Source: Marthasterias glacialis
Lineage: Eukaryota; Echinodermata; Asteroidea; Forcipulatida; Asteriidae
Length of the DNA stretch: 64,000 bases
Reading direction: 5' to 3'
Assembly (NCBI GenBank): GCA_911728455.2
Contig: OU452225.1
Location: 8,034,106-8,098,105, forward strand
A program made the position numbers and the translations under genes. Positions 35,062 to 47,822 of this stretch are shown here, piece after piece. Position 1 is the first letter of the stretch; each line of letters begins with the position of its first letter. A model generated the notes under the pieces. That model saw only the letters and a list, made by a program, of their open reading frames with translations, did no database searches and had not been told where the DNA came from.

Positions 35062-36938
35062 CTAAAAGAAAAAAAAACTAAGAGGAATTATTTTTAGAAA
35101 CTCGATTCGCACCATTTACGAGGTAGAGAGAGAGATATGTGGAGAGAGGGAGAGCGATCGAGATACGGATGACCTTGATCTTGGGATCCTTGTTTTCCTG
35201 AAATTTCTAGATATTTTGTTCGAAGGGGGAGTAAGGGGGAGGAGCAGAGTATAAGGTCGTGGGGTCAACGATGATCGTCTCTCTAGCCGTCCTATGTGGC
35301 TCTACGCCACTGAAATATTTCCTGGAGTGAAGAAGACATAAAATCAATTGTCGGGTTTTTCTCTCCTTGGGAGTCACGCGGTTCGCAGCACATGCAATGA
35401 ACGTTCATCTACCCGCATAGCATCACAGAGTGACTGCGCGACAAAGCAAGCCATCAGGGAATATTCTGACCATTCAAGTCTCCATGTTATTCTAATCACG
35501 TATCAACCACAGCGAAATCTGAGGTTGTTATCACTAATATAGCACTTTTCGCCGATGGGAAACTTCTTTTTTTTTTTTTTTTTTTTTTTGGTTCTCTTCT
35601 CAAAATTGGCAAATGTTGCAGAGTGCGAAGGATGGGGTTGTTTACTAATAGAAGACGAGGAAACAAACAAACACAAACCAAATCAACAAGAAAGAAAACC
35701 CTAGCCTGACCAAAAACACTCAATCCAAGAGTCAATGATGACATGCTTGAGTTGATCCCGTGCTGTACCCCCCACAAATTGTAGTCATTTTCCCTGTACG
35801 CTGTTTACTCCGTCCACGGGCCCGTTTACCCTTTTCCCTCCTCTGTCAGGCTGTAATTGAGGGACTGGCTGTACTCCGCACCCGGGACCAATCACGGATC
35901 GATAGTGTAGAGGGCAACTTAGAGGTGTGCAAATACTCGAGATTCCCCCACTACGGTCGTTATGTATGCGGGGAGAGATATGCAACTGGAAGGGCTCGGT
36001 CTTAATGCGCCACCCCCCCCCCCCCCGCCCCCGCCCTGCCCCGCCCCACCTCTCGCTCTCTACCGACAGAAAACGAAAAATAGAAGCCCGAGACAAACAG
36101 ATAAAAGTGTTGTACCTCTGGGTTGAAGTGGTCACTTTGATTTTTTTTAACCCCCATTTTTGGCTATCTCGTGTTTCGTGACGTCATCGAGGACGTAGCT
36201 ACAGGCACGTGCCATATTTTCGACTTCAAAAACTGCGTTGAAGAAACCACAGACGTCAAAATCAGTTGCTGGGCATGTTCTGACATAAGTCAGTCATAAC
36301 CATTCTGAGTGGTTCCGTGCTTGAAAACATCTTCTTTTCCAAATCAGAACATAAGTAAGGTATATGCAACTCTTCCAGCATCAGTAAGTCCCACCTTGAC
36401 ATCCGATATGACATTAACCCCGCACTCTTAATTTGCCTTTCAGATCCATATTCTAAAACAGAATATTTGACCATTCCAAGCATTAAAGGATGCCGTGATT
36501 GAACTTAGATGGACCTCAGTAACAAGGTATTTCTAAATTAAGCGGAGCAAAACGACGTAAAACTAAATAAATAATAGAATTCCTCCCTTCACACAAAAAA
36601 TTGCCTGCCACTATTCTATACATATTCGGTCGTTCTTATTCGTTTATACGTCATGCATTGTATTCATTTATTCATTTAATATGCATTTACACACTGAACT
36701 TTCCCCGTGGCGCAAACATTACACGTGTACTTTTAAATTCTAATGAATATTGAACCATGAACTGAGGCTGGAACCAAAGTTCCGAATCACAGTAAGAGAA
36801 TTGGAGTTTGCAAAAGTCACTCCATATACGCGGATAATCAAACAGACACAGATAAACGTTTACCATATTTTGAAATATACAATATTAAATAACTAATCCC
36901 ATGTAAATCACGTCTATTTTGGTATTTTTTACAGCTTT
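35062..36938. other. Non-coding stretch, homopolymers and a C-rich patch
   Basis: T23 run at 35567-35589. A C13-type run and C-rich patch at about 36005-36050 opens frames on both strands. The minus frame at 36262-36483 (73 codons) has protein-like composition, but I can place no convincing exon boundaries on it. Confidence 0.45.
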
Positions 36939-37230
<292 letters not shown>

Positions 37231-38361
37231 TAAAGAAATATACAAAGCACTATACACGGGCAGGGTAAATCTTTGATCGAAAAAAAATATTAATTTGACG
37301 CAAATTTAACCGACATTCAACATGGCGGAAAGCGTGTTCTACTTGTACTTTTTAATACCGGTGTACTCGTCTGAAGGGATGGGTGGGGGGGGGGGCTTTT
37401 GGGTTAATATTTGGTGAGTACAGGTGGCTAAAGCAAGTACGAAGGTGTTAGGGTGAGGTGTAACTCACGAGCCAGCCTACAGCTGTTAAATTAAACCCCG
37501 TAAACCTTCGCCAGATGAGGAGTTACCGTACTCTTAAAAGTAAGGGACCAGACGTTTGTTTCAATCCTATACAACTTTAGATAGATACCATAAAAATGAC
37601 CTGTGAAAATGTTGTTTCAAAGGATGGCAGCGTTCTTGAGATGTCGGCGAAAATCTGGAGAGGTTATTTCCACGCAGAAGGATTCGAAAATGATGAAACT
37701 GTACATACATGAGAAGCAACTCATGCACGAATCGTTTCTCATATTCAAATTTTTGGGGTATAGAAAATTATTTCTTTCCTTTCTAAACCACGTTACTCCA
37801 CACGGGAATCGTTTCTCACAGTGTTTTATACAATCAACAGCTCTCCGGTGCTTTAGTTTTTATGGTCATTATTTTGTGGAGTAATTACCAAAGGCATACA
37901 ACTGCCTTTAAGAAAACCGACCAATATTATTTGTTTGGTTCTGAGATAGAACGTATTCATTCCAATCCTTTTACAGCAACCATACTATTAAAACAAACAA
38001 GGATGTTAAATGTTTTACCGGTGTGCGGGTTTCGTAACAGTCCTTTTTACTAAAACTATTATGGGCTAGATACAACACGTCAAGTACTTCAAACGTACAG
38101 TATATATATTTTTAATGAAAACATATACTTTTTATGAAAACAAATTAACAATTTACACAAAAGAACTAGCTCTGACTGCTGGCTGAAAAACTGACAGTTC
38201 GTTCTTCGATAATCGCTCGACAGGGACAGTGGCAAGCTTGGTTGTCACAACCTGAGTAAATATTAAGCTCCTTTTTATGATTAATCACTGGACATTACTG
38301 TCAGGAATGACATTGAATGGATCATTATTTATGATTCAATTTTAGCGGTTTATGGGACCTA
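37231..38361. other. Non-coding stretch, no gene seen
   Basis: G-run near 37385. Plus-strand frames at 37603-38053 have no recognisable motif. Confidence 0.5.
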
Positions 38362-38596
38362 CACTCTAAAGAATGAAAGTGTTAAATGAACACCTAAATG
38401 GTTCAGTCAGCGACAACACTTTTACAAAGTTAGATTCAACTAATACAACTGTCAAACTGTAGCGTTTTTGAAGCTGAGATTGAACTCTTAATAGTGTTAA
38501 ATCCAACTCTTCAATTGAGTTACATTTAACTTTTTAAAGTGTTGTCACTGACCGAACTCTTCAAGTGTTGATTTAAACACTTTGGTTTTTCCAGTG
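38362..38596. mobile_element. CACT-ended foldback MITE
   Basis: A 235-bp element beginning CACTCTAAAGAATG and ending TTTTTCCAGTG. The two 60-bp arms are inverted copies (GTTCAGTCAGCGACAACACTT on the left against the complement of AAGTGTTGTCACTGACCGAAC on the right). CACT/AGTG termini occur in the CACTA (EnSpm) and Chapaev groups. The target duplication is not clear, so I leave the class open. The element directly abuts the SINE to its right. Confidence 0.75.
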
Positions 38597-38599
38597 ATA

Positions 38600-38905
38600 G
38601 TGCATCGGGACTTGAGTTCTGATGGCTGGATCATCGGAGGGTGGGTTCGATTCGCGGCCGTGAGACAAAGGTGTCCTTGAGCAGGGCACTCAACCATAAA
38701 TTTGCTTCTCTTACCCCAGGTGTACACTGGGGGCACTGACATGACTGGGTATTGTGCTGGATTAACTCCTTAGCTCTTATGCAAGTAGTTTGGCTTTGCA
38801 TTGCTCCCAAGGGAGTTGACAAAGTTTGAGGAATAGTCTAAAAAAGTATGTCCGATGCACAGGGATGTTGAAAAGTGCTTTGATCTAGCCACTGTGTGCT
38901 TTAAT
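38600..38905 (+). mobile_element. tRNA-related SINE, second family
   Basis: A B-box-like GGTGGGTTCGATTCGCGG at about 38639 is followed by GTGTCCTTGAGCAGGGCACTC, a body with CCAGGTGTACACTGGG, and AAAGTGCTTTGATCTAGCC near the end. The body differs from the SINEs at 27.1 and 47.5 kb. The minus frames over it are by-products. Confidence 0.65.
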
Positions 38906-39838
38906 CAACGAACCGCATTGTATATCTTTTATTTACGACGGAACTATACAAATTCATGAGTTTATTTACTATATAAAAAAGAAACAATGTACATGGCAGG
39001 AAATAAAACAATTGTAAAAATGCCCTCGAGAGAATGTGTTTTATACTTGAACCAGGATAGGCTTCTAGCCGTTTAAATAGGGGTTTACTGTGATTGGTAA
39101 AGTTTTTTTTTACGATAGCAAAAGATTCGACTATTTCCTTAAAACTGCGTTCTTTTTTGAAGCCTCGAGCCAAGTGAGACTTTTGGCAGTGCGGCGTTTC
39201 TCTGATGACAAGGCGATACAACTTCTATGACATGTCTTGTACGGGACCATTTTGCTCCTGAACCACTGCTTTTCACACGTTTAATGGCGAAAATAAGCCA
39301 TGAACTACCAAAGCGCACTTTTTCTCAGAGACAGATATTAAATTTTTACACGTGGTGGTAATCTCCCAGGCTGTGATGCTTCAATAAATAATAACAGCAC
39401 GCGGTGGAACGGTACTGTGGCTATCTGCGACCCATTGGGAATAGTGACTAAAACCGAGCGCGAAAGAAAAGACAGAAAGACAGAAAGAAAAAGGCAAAAA
39501 ATCCCGCTCAAATGTTGCGGATGATCGGATGCCGTGATCATCAGTACACGCTCTCTCCAGTTAGGTGGAAAATGACAGTTTAAGGGCCCTGTCATTAAAA
39601 CACGTGTGGTTTAGTTGTTATGAAGGAAATTAAGCACGATTTGACTGCGTTTTTACCAGACGAAACATTGACTGACAGCCCGGAATGATGGCGTGGTGGC
39701 ACGCCATGGAGGAGAGGGTGGAGTAGGAGGGGGATGGGATGTGTTCTAAAAAGGGGAAGAGAAATCCTAAGTGCTGTTTTGAAATAGGGACGGGCGGGGT
39801 TGCATTCTCCAACCAATACATTGCAGACGTACGACGCC
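38906..39838. other. Non-coding stretch with an undecided exon-like segment
   Basis: Near 39360-39448 (minus) a pyrimidine tract ending GGTTTTAG opens onto about 32 codons (TIPNGSQIATV...) before a GTAAAA. The phases do not fit the other candidates and I do not call it. Confidence 0.4.
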
Positions 39839-39935
39839 CGTTCGCACGGTTTAGTAATCCGTTCGAACGAATGGCTAATACGTTCGAACGGATTGCTGAT
39901 TCGTTCGAACGGATAACTAAACCTAGCGAACGAAT
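39839..39935. repeat. CGTTCGAACG palindrome repeat, period about 24 bp
   Basis: The palindrome CGTTCGAACG recurs about every 24 bp (near 39860, 39881 and 39903), with half-palindromes on both sides. Because the period is a multiple of 3, frames on both strands read 8-residue repeats (FERI on plus, IRSN on minus). Confidence 0.8.
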
Positions 39936-41561
39936 TAGCACCTGTATTTGTTTCTCACCACTGTCCCTTCCCAGGCTTCGTACAGACGGAAAAATTTGGT
40001 GGTCACTTTTTGTTACAGGTAAAATCGAACCACAAGATGACACACCACTCGAATCCAATATTGGATTGATTGGGTCGAATCCGACCCCATCCGCCCAATA
40101 GCTTAAAAACGAGGTGACTCAGTAAAATCTAAAAGTAATCTGCTGATTAAACAACGTCCGATTCAAGATCCGAAACCAGAACGGGGGCATGGCGTTGAAG
40201 CATCCTAACACCTTCGACCAACAACTCAAAAACAAGGTAATTTGGTAAGCTCCTGTTTTTCTCCTAAGTAATCTCCCGGTAGAAAAGGAATACGCACACC
40301 GTTTCAAACGACTGCATTATAACCACAGCAACAAAGCAGAGATGCCGAGCAATAAAACTCCCATCTACTTGACAACATAATCAAAAGAGTGTCAATATCA
40401 TTAATTACCGGTAGAGGATAATACAAGTGGTTTTCTTTCGATGTAGAAGGCGTTTGAGCTTTGCTGATCCACACACACATGGCTTGTTATAAAGCACAAT
40501 AAGACAGGTCGTATAATAGATTGAAACTACCACACAATGCAAAATAATCGTTAAAGTGCCCCAGTGCAGAGAGCGAGCAATCTTGGCGCTCAAGTGTTAA
40601 AATAGAACCGATCCAGGGTGAAAATAGAAGCGCGTGGCTAATAAACTCGGTCGCCCCTTCATTCTGATGTATCATTAGGGTTTTTGGTTACACGGCAGGA
40701 GTCCATTAGGACGAGTAATTGTTTAGCAATGGCCTTTTATGATTGACCGCTTTGAAAAAAAAAGGGCACGTGAAGTTGGAACTACAGTCACGCATTCGAT
40801 CAACTATTACAGAGAGAGAAACAAAAGATCATTTTCTCAAACCAAATAAGAGCTGAGTGGAACTCCAGTTCACACATCAGTGTGATTTCATTTCAATCCA
40901 CTGGCGGTTAATAAAATAGGCAATAAATTCACCCAATCAACCTTTCAATGTGAGAAAAGAAAATGAAGGCACGATAAAGCAAAATACTCTATAGCAACTG
41001 AGTTCTATGTTTGGGCTTCATCACATTGGTCCATGCAGGTGCTACGGCTTTTATGATTAATGTTAACTGAAAATTGTTAAACTGTAAAGCGATAGTCAAC
41101 ACAACACTCTACTTGTTTGATCGAAGGCAATCTGGATTACATATGAGACTCATTTATCATGGGAATTTACTTAGGAAAAGTGACCCCCCCCCCCAATCTC
41201 CTGACGACAGTTAAGTTCAAGGCGTGTCTGATCGAATCCACGTACAACTCCATTAATGTAGACCAAAAGTTACCTAATACGTAACCCCATCCGTTGTATG
41301 TGAATCGATCCTGTGGAATGTAAGAGTAATGTTGATGTTGTTGTCCGCCGTTAGACGTTACTGAGCACGATTAGACAAATAAACAATCGTCTTCAATTTA
41401 TCACAAGTCATTAGGTTGCTTTTTGAAAGTCTCACCGGAGAAGTTTTTCTTTTACTGACAAAAGCCCCGTTGAATGTGAGAGTGTTGTGTTACAAAAACA
41501 GAATTCATGAATGGTTCAGACTCAATTCTACTGAAAAGTAAAGCGCGAACTAAACTCTACC
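39936..41561. other. Non-coding stretch, no gene seen
   Basis: C-run near 41186. No supported gene or repeat. Confidence 0.5.
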
Positions 41562-42215
41562 TAGCCTTAAATGCAATTCCAAAGTTGCATAGCCATACAT
41601 TAAAGGCCAAAGTTGCATATCTCTAACTGTGGTCCCAAACAAATGGCAGACTTAAATGTAATCCCAAAGTTACTTAGCCTTGAATGTAATTCCAAAGTTG
41701 CAAAGACTTAAATGTAATCCTAAAGTTACTTAGCCTTAAATGTAATCCCAAATTGCAAAGACTTAAATGTAATCCTTAAGTTACTTAGCCTTAAATGTAA
41801 TCCCAAATTGCAAAGACTTAAATGTAATCCTAAAGTTACTTAGCCTTAAAAGTAATGCCAAAGTTGCAAAGACTTAAATGTTATCCTAAAATTACTTAGC
41901 CTTAAATGTAATCCCAAATTGCAAAGACTTAAATGTAATCCTAAAGTTACTTAGCCTTAAAAGTAATCCCAAAGTTGTAAGACTTAAATGTTATCCTAAA
42001 ATTGCTTGGCCTTAAATGTAATTCCAAAGTTGATTAGCCTTAGTGTAATCCTAAAGTTACTTAGCCTTTAATGTAATCCCAAAGTTGCAAAGACTTAAAT
42101 GTAATCCTAAGGTTACTAAGCTTTACGTACCTCTGCGATCCCAAAGTCAAATGTAATCCCATAATTGCAAAGACATAAATGTGGTCCCATTATTTACATG
42201 GCCTTAAATGTAATC
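41562..42215. repeat. Tandem repeat of 27/28-bp units in a 55-bp dimer
   Basis: Alternating units ACTTAAATGTAATCCTAAAG (28 bp with TTACTTAG) and CCTTAAATGTAATCCCAAAT (27 bp with TGCAAAG) form 55-bp dimers in the centre. The edges are more diverged. No coding role is seen. Confidence 0.9.
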
Positions 42216-42289
42216 ATAGCCTTAAGTGTAATCGTGAATCATTTTCCCTGTGCGCAAAACCGATACCTGAGTGAAGGAGTATGGTTTCC

Positions 42290-42415
42290 TTCATTAAAAG
42301 TTTATTCCATAATTGGTTTATGGAAGAGTAAATTTATATCCATTATCTAATTTTCATTAAACACACCATAAACAACCGACGTGTAAACAATTTCAAGCAA
42401 ATTTAACGGTCACGT
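42290..42415. repeat. Dispersed repeat shared with 25490-25600
   Basis: GGAAGAGTAAATTTATATCC and CATTAAACACACCATAAAC match the words at 25500-25555. Unknown class. Confidence 0.6.
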
Positions 42416-42539
42416 TTTCGTTAAGTAACGGAAAATTGTGCATGTTTCGTACGGGACATGTTTCATTTCTGCACATAATTGAATCACGGAAGTTAATATC
42501 AAGAGATGGTGTGTTTTTGGAGGTATTTCAGAAGAAAAT

Positions 42540-42640
42540 AATTCTCAGGAGGATTGGTTTTTGGTGTGGAGTTTATCGCCATTGAGCTTCACATTGAAAC
42601 CAATCGTTTTCTTTTTCGATAATCACCAATCCCATGACTT
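42540..42640. repeat. Dispersed repeat shared with 49850-50075
   Basis: The word TTTTTCGATAATCACCAATCC (about 42614) is also at about 49911. The flanks are only loosely similar. Confidence 0.5.
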
Positions 42641-44876
42641 CGTCGTGTCACCTGACCGATGCTGTGCAAAATCCCAAGTGGATCAGGTTAGTATCATTTG
42701 AATTGACATGACGTTAACCTTATCTACCGTCCCGTGAAGCACTGACGCATCTTTTGTGCTACGTGCTAAAGGACGCACGCTTAACAATGTTCCATTCACT
42801 TCTTGACAATCAACTCATATTTGCATGATATATGTGACAATTTAAACCTGGCTCCAGCTAATCCACCGATAGTAATAATAAATGATGACACACTTTTTAT
42901 ATATTTTATGGGTTGCTACTACAATAGAACTGTACGTGGATGTTGAATTTCCGCCATTCATATATTCTCCGTATAGAATATGCATGTTGACATCGGGTTT
43001 GTATATAGGATTTCTTCTTCTTCTTCTTCTTCTTCTTCACCTAGACCTTAGAGGCACAGCCTCCTAGGGCCTACGGCGAAATCGCCAGACAGTGTGACGG
43101 AAGACTTTATTGTTTAAAGCTCAGGTGAATACCAAATAATCAACTTAATGCCTTATTTCAAACTGTGAACACACATCTCTGAGATTCCGTATGAACTGCC
43201 TTTATACTAATGATATGTACTTAATAACTTCTGCAACAGAAAACCAACCCCGGCTTCGTGTGAGCCAAAGAAACTAACTAATTACACTGACGTGGAACGC
43301 TCTTTTTGTTTAACCAAAGAAAACAAAGAAAACTTCATGATTCGTTGAGCTCGATATGTTACGTCGAAGTTAGTGTTACTTACGGTCTGAAATCTTCCAA
43401 AATGCCATTCAGAAGGTTTATGTTTGATTTCTACAGGATATGGTACTGAAGGCTCAAATTAACAATTGCTTCATTTGGGCAAAGCTTACCAGAGGCCAGA
43501 CATTTGGGCGCTGAGTTACCATAGGATACCATGGTATTGCATAAGGCTTACTCAAATAATGACTGCCGAAGAGCGTCTTTTAAAGTCACAGATGGTAGTT
43601 ACATTTTGTTTAGACATTGCTCGCTTCTTGTGTCGCCTCGTTTGTTCTCAAAACTCGAAAGCAGGGTAGAGGAAGTGACCATATCTTTTTCAAGGTGTGG
43701 TCATCTTTCATGGGTTTCATATAATAGCTCCAATTCTAATTCCACATAGGGGACCAGTCTATTTCTTGCCTGTCAGCCTCGGTTTGGTTGCACTGGGTTT
43801 GATGGGAGAACAGCAAGATGTCCGCACAAGGTCGCTCGTTCTGAAAACGACCTACGACCCCTTCGTGAACACCACAGCATTTGACTGCTTCTCGCGAAAA
43901 GCAAGCTCATGTTTAATACCCAGCATGCATCACCTTCGGGACTTCGCATTGTCTGGCATTTAGACGGTTATAAACCCCTTTCAAAGCACTACACTGCGCC
44001 CCCATAAAAGTAGATCGCATGTCCTTGCGTGAATATTCACTCAGCCATGCTATTTGCATTGTAGCCAGCGGCCGCCTGAGCTTGAGTGAGTCGTAGATAG
44101 GTAGAGTAAGTATATAGCTACCCTATCATCAGACCCGGCTCCTTTTCCACCCCCGATGAAAGCTCATCTTTGTCGTTTTGACGGAGCCTTCCATGACAAC
44201 GAATTGGACTTAATTGAATTTCAAAAGTGGGGCAACTCAATTATCTTCGGCTTATCAGTTGGGGTACCGCGGGCCAATAGAGCCGGCGCTCAACACTCAT
44301 CAACAAGTGCACATACTGGATCTGCTGGATCTAAACCTCCCCCCCCCCCCACCGCCGGTTTTAAAATTACAATCGTTTCTGTCATCTATATACCTATGAT
44401 AGATAGTACTTCTCAGGAGACGCTGAACCCTTAAAGGGTATATCAAACTCAAATCTTACAAACCATTGTTTTAATCACATAAGACAGAAATTCAGTGCTG
44501 ACAGACAATTTAAGATTCGTATTATTATAGTTTTGAGTCTCAAAGTTTGAGGGTTTGAACCACGATGCGGGCGCTGCTTGTGGGAGGTTAACAGAACGGT
44601 GGGTGGACGGTGGATACCAGAAGGTTTAGTCTCAATATTGAAAGTGACAGTGAATCTATACACATTACAGTCCCAAATCCTTCTAAATCCAATTGCCAAA
44701 ATAAATGAATTCGAAGCAATTGGGCCCTGAAGTCCAAACAACCAGTGCTTATCGCAGGATCAGACAATCCAAACAATTTGGTGTTATGTTGCATAGGAGA
44801 AGACATTAACGAGGATATTGGATGAATTGGGCCCACATGCTAGCCAAACTGACTAGTCTGTAAGGGTTTTAACCCG
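42641..44876. other. Non-coding stretch, (TTC)n at 43013-43037
   Basis: One short TTC microsatellite and a C10 run near 44338. Several plus frames at 43466-43963 overlap but have no motif, no signal peptide and no clear splice sites. A GTAAGT near 44106 has no open frame upstream. Confidence 0.5.
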
Positions 44877-44885
44877 GTCGAAACT

Positions 44886-45381
44886 TAGTCTGGTTCCCAG
44901 ACCCAAAAATCTCAGACTATTCTCCGTCGATTTTAGGGTCCCGTATCACCCAAATGTCACGTGACAAAAAAAGGAGGAATTCCTCCTTTTCCGAAAATAT
45001 CCGAAATGCTCCGAACTCGTTGTCGTCAACATTCGGACAGTGTCGTTGATAGTCGGACATGTCTTTTGTTGATAAACATTCAAAAAATATTGCAGACACA
45101 TCCCATTATCGTTTTTCTTTTCCTTTTTTTTCTCCCAACAAATTCAACACAATATTTGAATATATATGTAACATTTCTACAAACTGATTATCCCCGGCTT
45201 TTTGACAGTAAACAAAGCCCGTCATCAGCGCTCCTTTTTTTTATCCAATAACATCGTCCACCGTTGGTGACAGGTAATGAATATTATGTCGCGTCATAAT
45301 CTATGTTTGGCTTTGGATGATGCCTGACATAAGATTTTTATCAAGAGTCGTCAGGGAATCTTTGGTCAGGGAACCAGACTA
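44886..45381. mobile_element. TAGTCTGG TIR element, long form
   Basis: A 496-bp non-coding element. Left end TAGTCTGGTTCCCAGACCC; right end reverse-complements to TAGTCTGGTTCCCTGACC. The flanks are direct repeats, GTCGAAACT (44877-44885) and GTCGAAATT (45382-45390): a 9-bp target duplication with one mismatch. The miniature copy at 49012 has the same two ends in opposite order with a 10-bp duplication. A 9-10 bp duplication points to a Mutator-like source more than to hAT (8 bp), though one base of ambiguity remains here. The internal minus-strand frame near the left end is a by-product. Confidence 0.88.
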
Positions 45382-45549
45382 GTCGAAATTCACACTCAGT
45401 AGCAGGGGCCCAGACTATTTGATGTCCCTATCCACGGCCTCTGCTTCGTTGCATCGTTTTGGATGGTGGGAAGCCAAAATGGATGTACAAGGATGAAATG
45501 AATTGTTGGATACTCTGCATTAACATGAACACAAGACAAAGAAACACAA

Positions 45550-45955
45550 GACAAAGAAACACTTTGCATCCGTCACCTTAGCAGATTTTGAAAGTCTGAA
45601 ACTACTCAAAAAGTGTTCCAACATGTGAATAGACATGCAGGCTTATACTAAACACAATTTAAGTTCATACATTTTTAGATATTTCTTTTTCTTCTCCTTT
45701 TTTAATTACCATCAAATTTCCATCAATAATGGAAGACAAATTTTACATATTTTTCCAATCCCAACAATTTGATTGACGTTTGAGGGTATAATTTAATAAA
45801 TGCATAACAATAACCAACTAAAATTACTTCAGTACAAGCCTGCATGTCACTATTCACATGTAGGAACACTTTTTAGGTGTTTTTAGGCTCTTTATAAAGA
45901 ATTACAACATTGGGAAAAACTGCCCACATTACGTAAGCAAAGTGTTCCCCTTTGT
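45550..45955. mobile_element. Inverted-repeat (foldback) element
   Basis: Inner arms 45608-45649 and 45831-45874 are near-perfect inverted copies (AGTGTTCCAACATGTGAATAG against its complement, then ACATGCAGGCTT). Outer ends GACAAAG...AACACTTTGC are also inverted. The sequence between the outer and inner arms has diverged. A 15-bp tandem duplication (ACAAAGAAACACAAG) sits at the left edge. No coding content. Confidence 0.7.
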
Positions 45956-46809
45956 CGCATTTCCTGCGATTTATATATATATATATTGTATTATTTATTT
46001 ATTTATTTATTTTTATTATTAATAACTTTTTCTTTTTTTGTGGATCATACTCCCATTTCCCATCATCAAAGTCGTTATGTTTATCTCAATTCATTATACA
46101 AAGTTAGATTGCATCTTAAAGAAGTTTTAAGAGAGATTTTTCTTTACCGAGTCTGCAATTCGATCCCCTCCTACACATCAAAGATGTTCTTTTCCACTTA
46201 TTGAAAATGGAATAAGAGACTCCAATGAGATTTTTTTTTAAACATTACTTTTACTTTTAAGAGCTCACCCATGCAGACAATTGTTATCTGTACTAACCAT
46301 TGAATGTCACACATATTCACCCGTTTTACATCCAAATGTCACGTATTATCATGCATGGCTGCTGTAGGCTTTTCATCGATCCCTTTTTATGGCTTTTAAA
46401 AAAAAACATTAATATTCTTTATCAGCAGGATGAACACTACAAAAGAATGCAATAATAAATACAAGACTTAATCTAAAAAAATATCTCCCAACCATGAGCT
46501 GATGATGTGAACAAACAAGTACAAGTCTTAAAGGTGTTTCTCTCGTCTTCGTTTTCACCTGAACATAAATAATCGGCTTGTAGTGGTCTTCAATTCAAAT
46601 TCAGTTACGGGCAATTGCCTACAATGGCGTTGTTTGTTCATGAGCTCGCGATGCTCATTTGCCTACAGGTATCCCCCCGGTCAAAGGAGCCTGAAACGAA
46701 AACTGAAAGCTCTTGAATGTGTTCATAATGCCATGCCGTTGGCTCCGCGTATACACAAAAGACAGCGGGACTCATGACGATGGGTTTGCATTGGGAATTG
46801 GAACTGTGA
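45956..46809. other. Non-coding stretch, low complexity
   Basis: TA and ATTT microsatellite at 45975-46015. Otherwise nothing supported. Confidence 0.5.
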
Positions 46810-46938
46810 AGGCAGTGTCCGAATTAACGGCTCCGGCTGTGGCCGTGTCACTGAAAAGGGTCTACTCTCCAGCGTTGTCGCTTGCAGCCCGTGAGCAGCC
46901 TTAGCCGTAGCCAAAGTCACTTGCTAAGAGCAAGGCCT
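46810..46938. mobile_element. GGCCGTGT-family MITE, copy 5
   Basis: A 129-bp member. Left AGGCAGTGTCCGAATTAACG; right CAAAGTCACTTGC...AAGGCCT. An A25 run follows at 46946-46970. Confidence 0.7.
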
Positions 46939-47149
46939 ATTATTTAAAAAAAAAAAAAAAAAAAAAAAAATCAAGTTTGTAAGTTCTTTAAGCCCTATAT
47001 TGGGCCCAATTGAAAGTTCATACGTTTTGCATTTTAAGGGGGGAGAACTCCTCATAATTCCTTTCAAAGAATCTTACAAATCATCATTGGTATTCAATAG
47101 TTTCAATGTTTTATTTCATTGAACAAAAGAAGGGTTCCAGGGACCAGAC

Positions 47150-47290
47150 GCATCTCCAGGTCAGCTTTACCCGTTTGGGGTCAGCTTGACCCGTTTGGGG
47201 TCAGCTTTACCCGTTTGGGGGTCAGCTTGACCCGTTTGGGGGTCAGCTTTACCCGTTTGTGGGTCAGCTTGACCCATTTCGGGCCGATAT
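47150..47290. repeat. 20-21 bp GGGTCAGC tandem repeat
   Basis: About six copies alternating TCAGCTTTACCCGTTTGGGG and TCAGCTTGACCCGTTTGGGG. Related by its GGGTCA core to 18680-19110. A further GGGTCAATTTTGACCC pair lies at about 47841, beyond the neighbouring SINE. Confidence 0.9.
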
Positions 47291-47527
47291 TATCCGCAAT
47301 CTTAGTCAAAACCACAGTACAAAAAAAACAGATTCCTGGTCAGAGTGACGTATAAAACGGGTCATGCTGACCACCGCACAGAGAAGAAAAACAAACAAAC
47401 AAACAAAAACAGAAAATAAAAAAAATGAAATAACGTGTTTATTACTATTATTGCATATTGTTTTGGGTAATGAAACCAAGAATGCCTCATAAGTGAACTT
47501 AACCACTGTAGCTCTCAAGCCTGAGGA

Positions 47528-47822
47528 AACCTGTAGACAAGGGTGCTTGCCATGTGAACCAGAAACACCAGGGTAATTCCCCTACTCTTCCACGATAAGT
47601 GTTCTGGGTTCTTTTACGTGCGCTACCAATCCTAGTACACAGGACCTGCGGCTTAACGTCCCATCCGAAGGACAAATCAGTAGGCTATAAAAAAAAATGG
47701 TAAAGTACCTTGCTCAAGGACACAAGTGCCACGACCGGGATTCAAACCCACATTCTGCTGCCAACAACACCAGAACTTGAGTCCGGTGATCTAGACCGCT
47801 CGGCCACAACACTCCACTCCTG
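47528..47822 (-). mobile_element. tRNA-derived SINE, near full length
   Basis: On the minus strand the head reads GTTGTGGCCGAGCGGTC (A box), then GTGGGTTTGAATCCC (B box), in the order and spacing of a long-variable-arm tRNA such as tRNA-Leu or tRNA-Ser. The body (GGATGGGACGTTAAGCC, CACGTAAAAGAACCCAG, CCCTGGTGTTTCTGG) is shared with 27090 and 31138. This is the best-preserved copy here. RNA polymerase III would have used the internal promoter. Confidence 0.85.

Noticed and set aside
39739..40101. 120-codon plus frame with FERI repeats and its minus-strand mirror with IRSN repeats
   Set aside because: Both arise from the 24-bp palindromic repeat; no start context or splice support.
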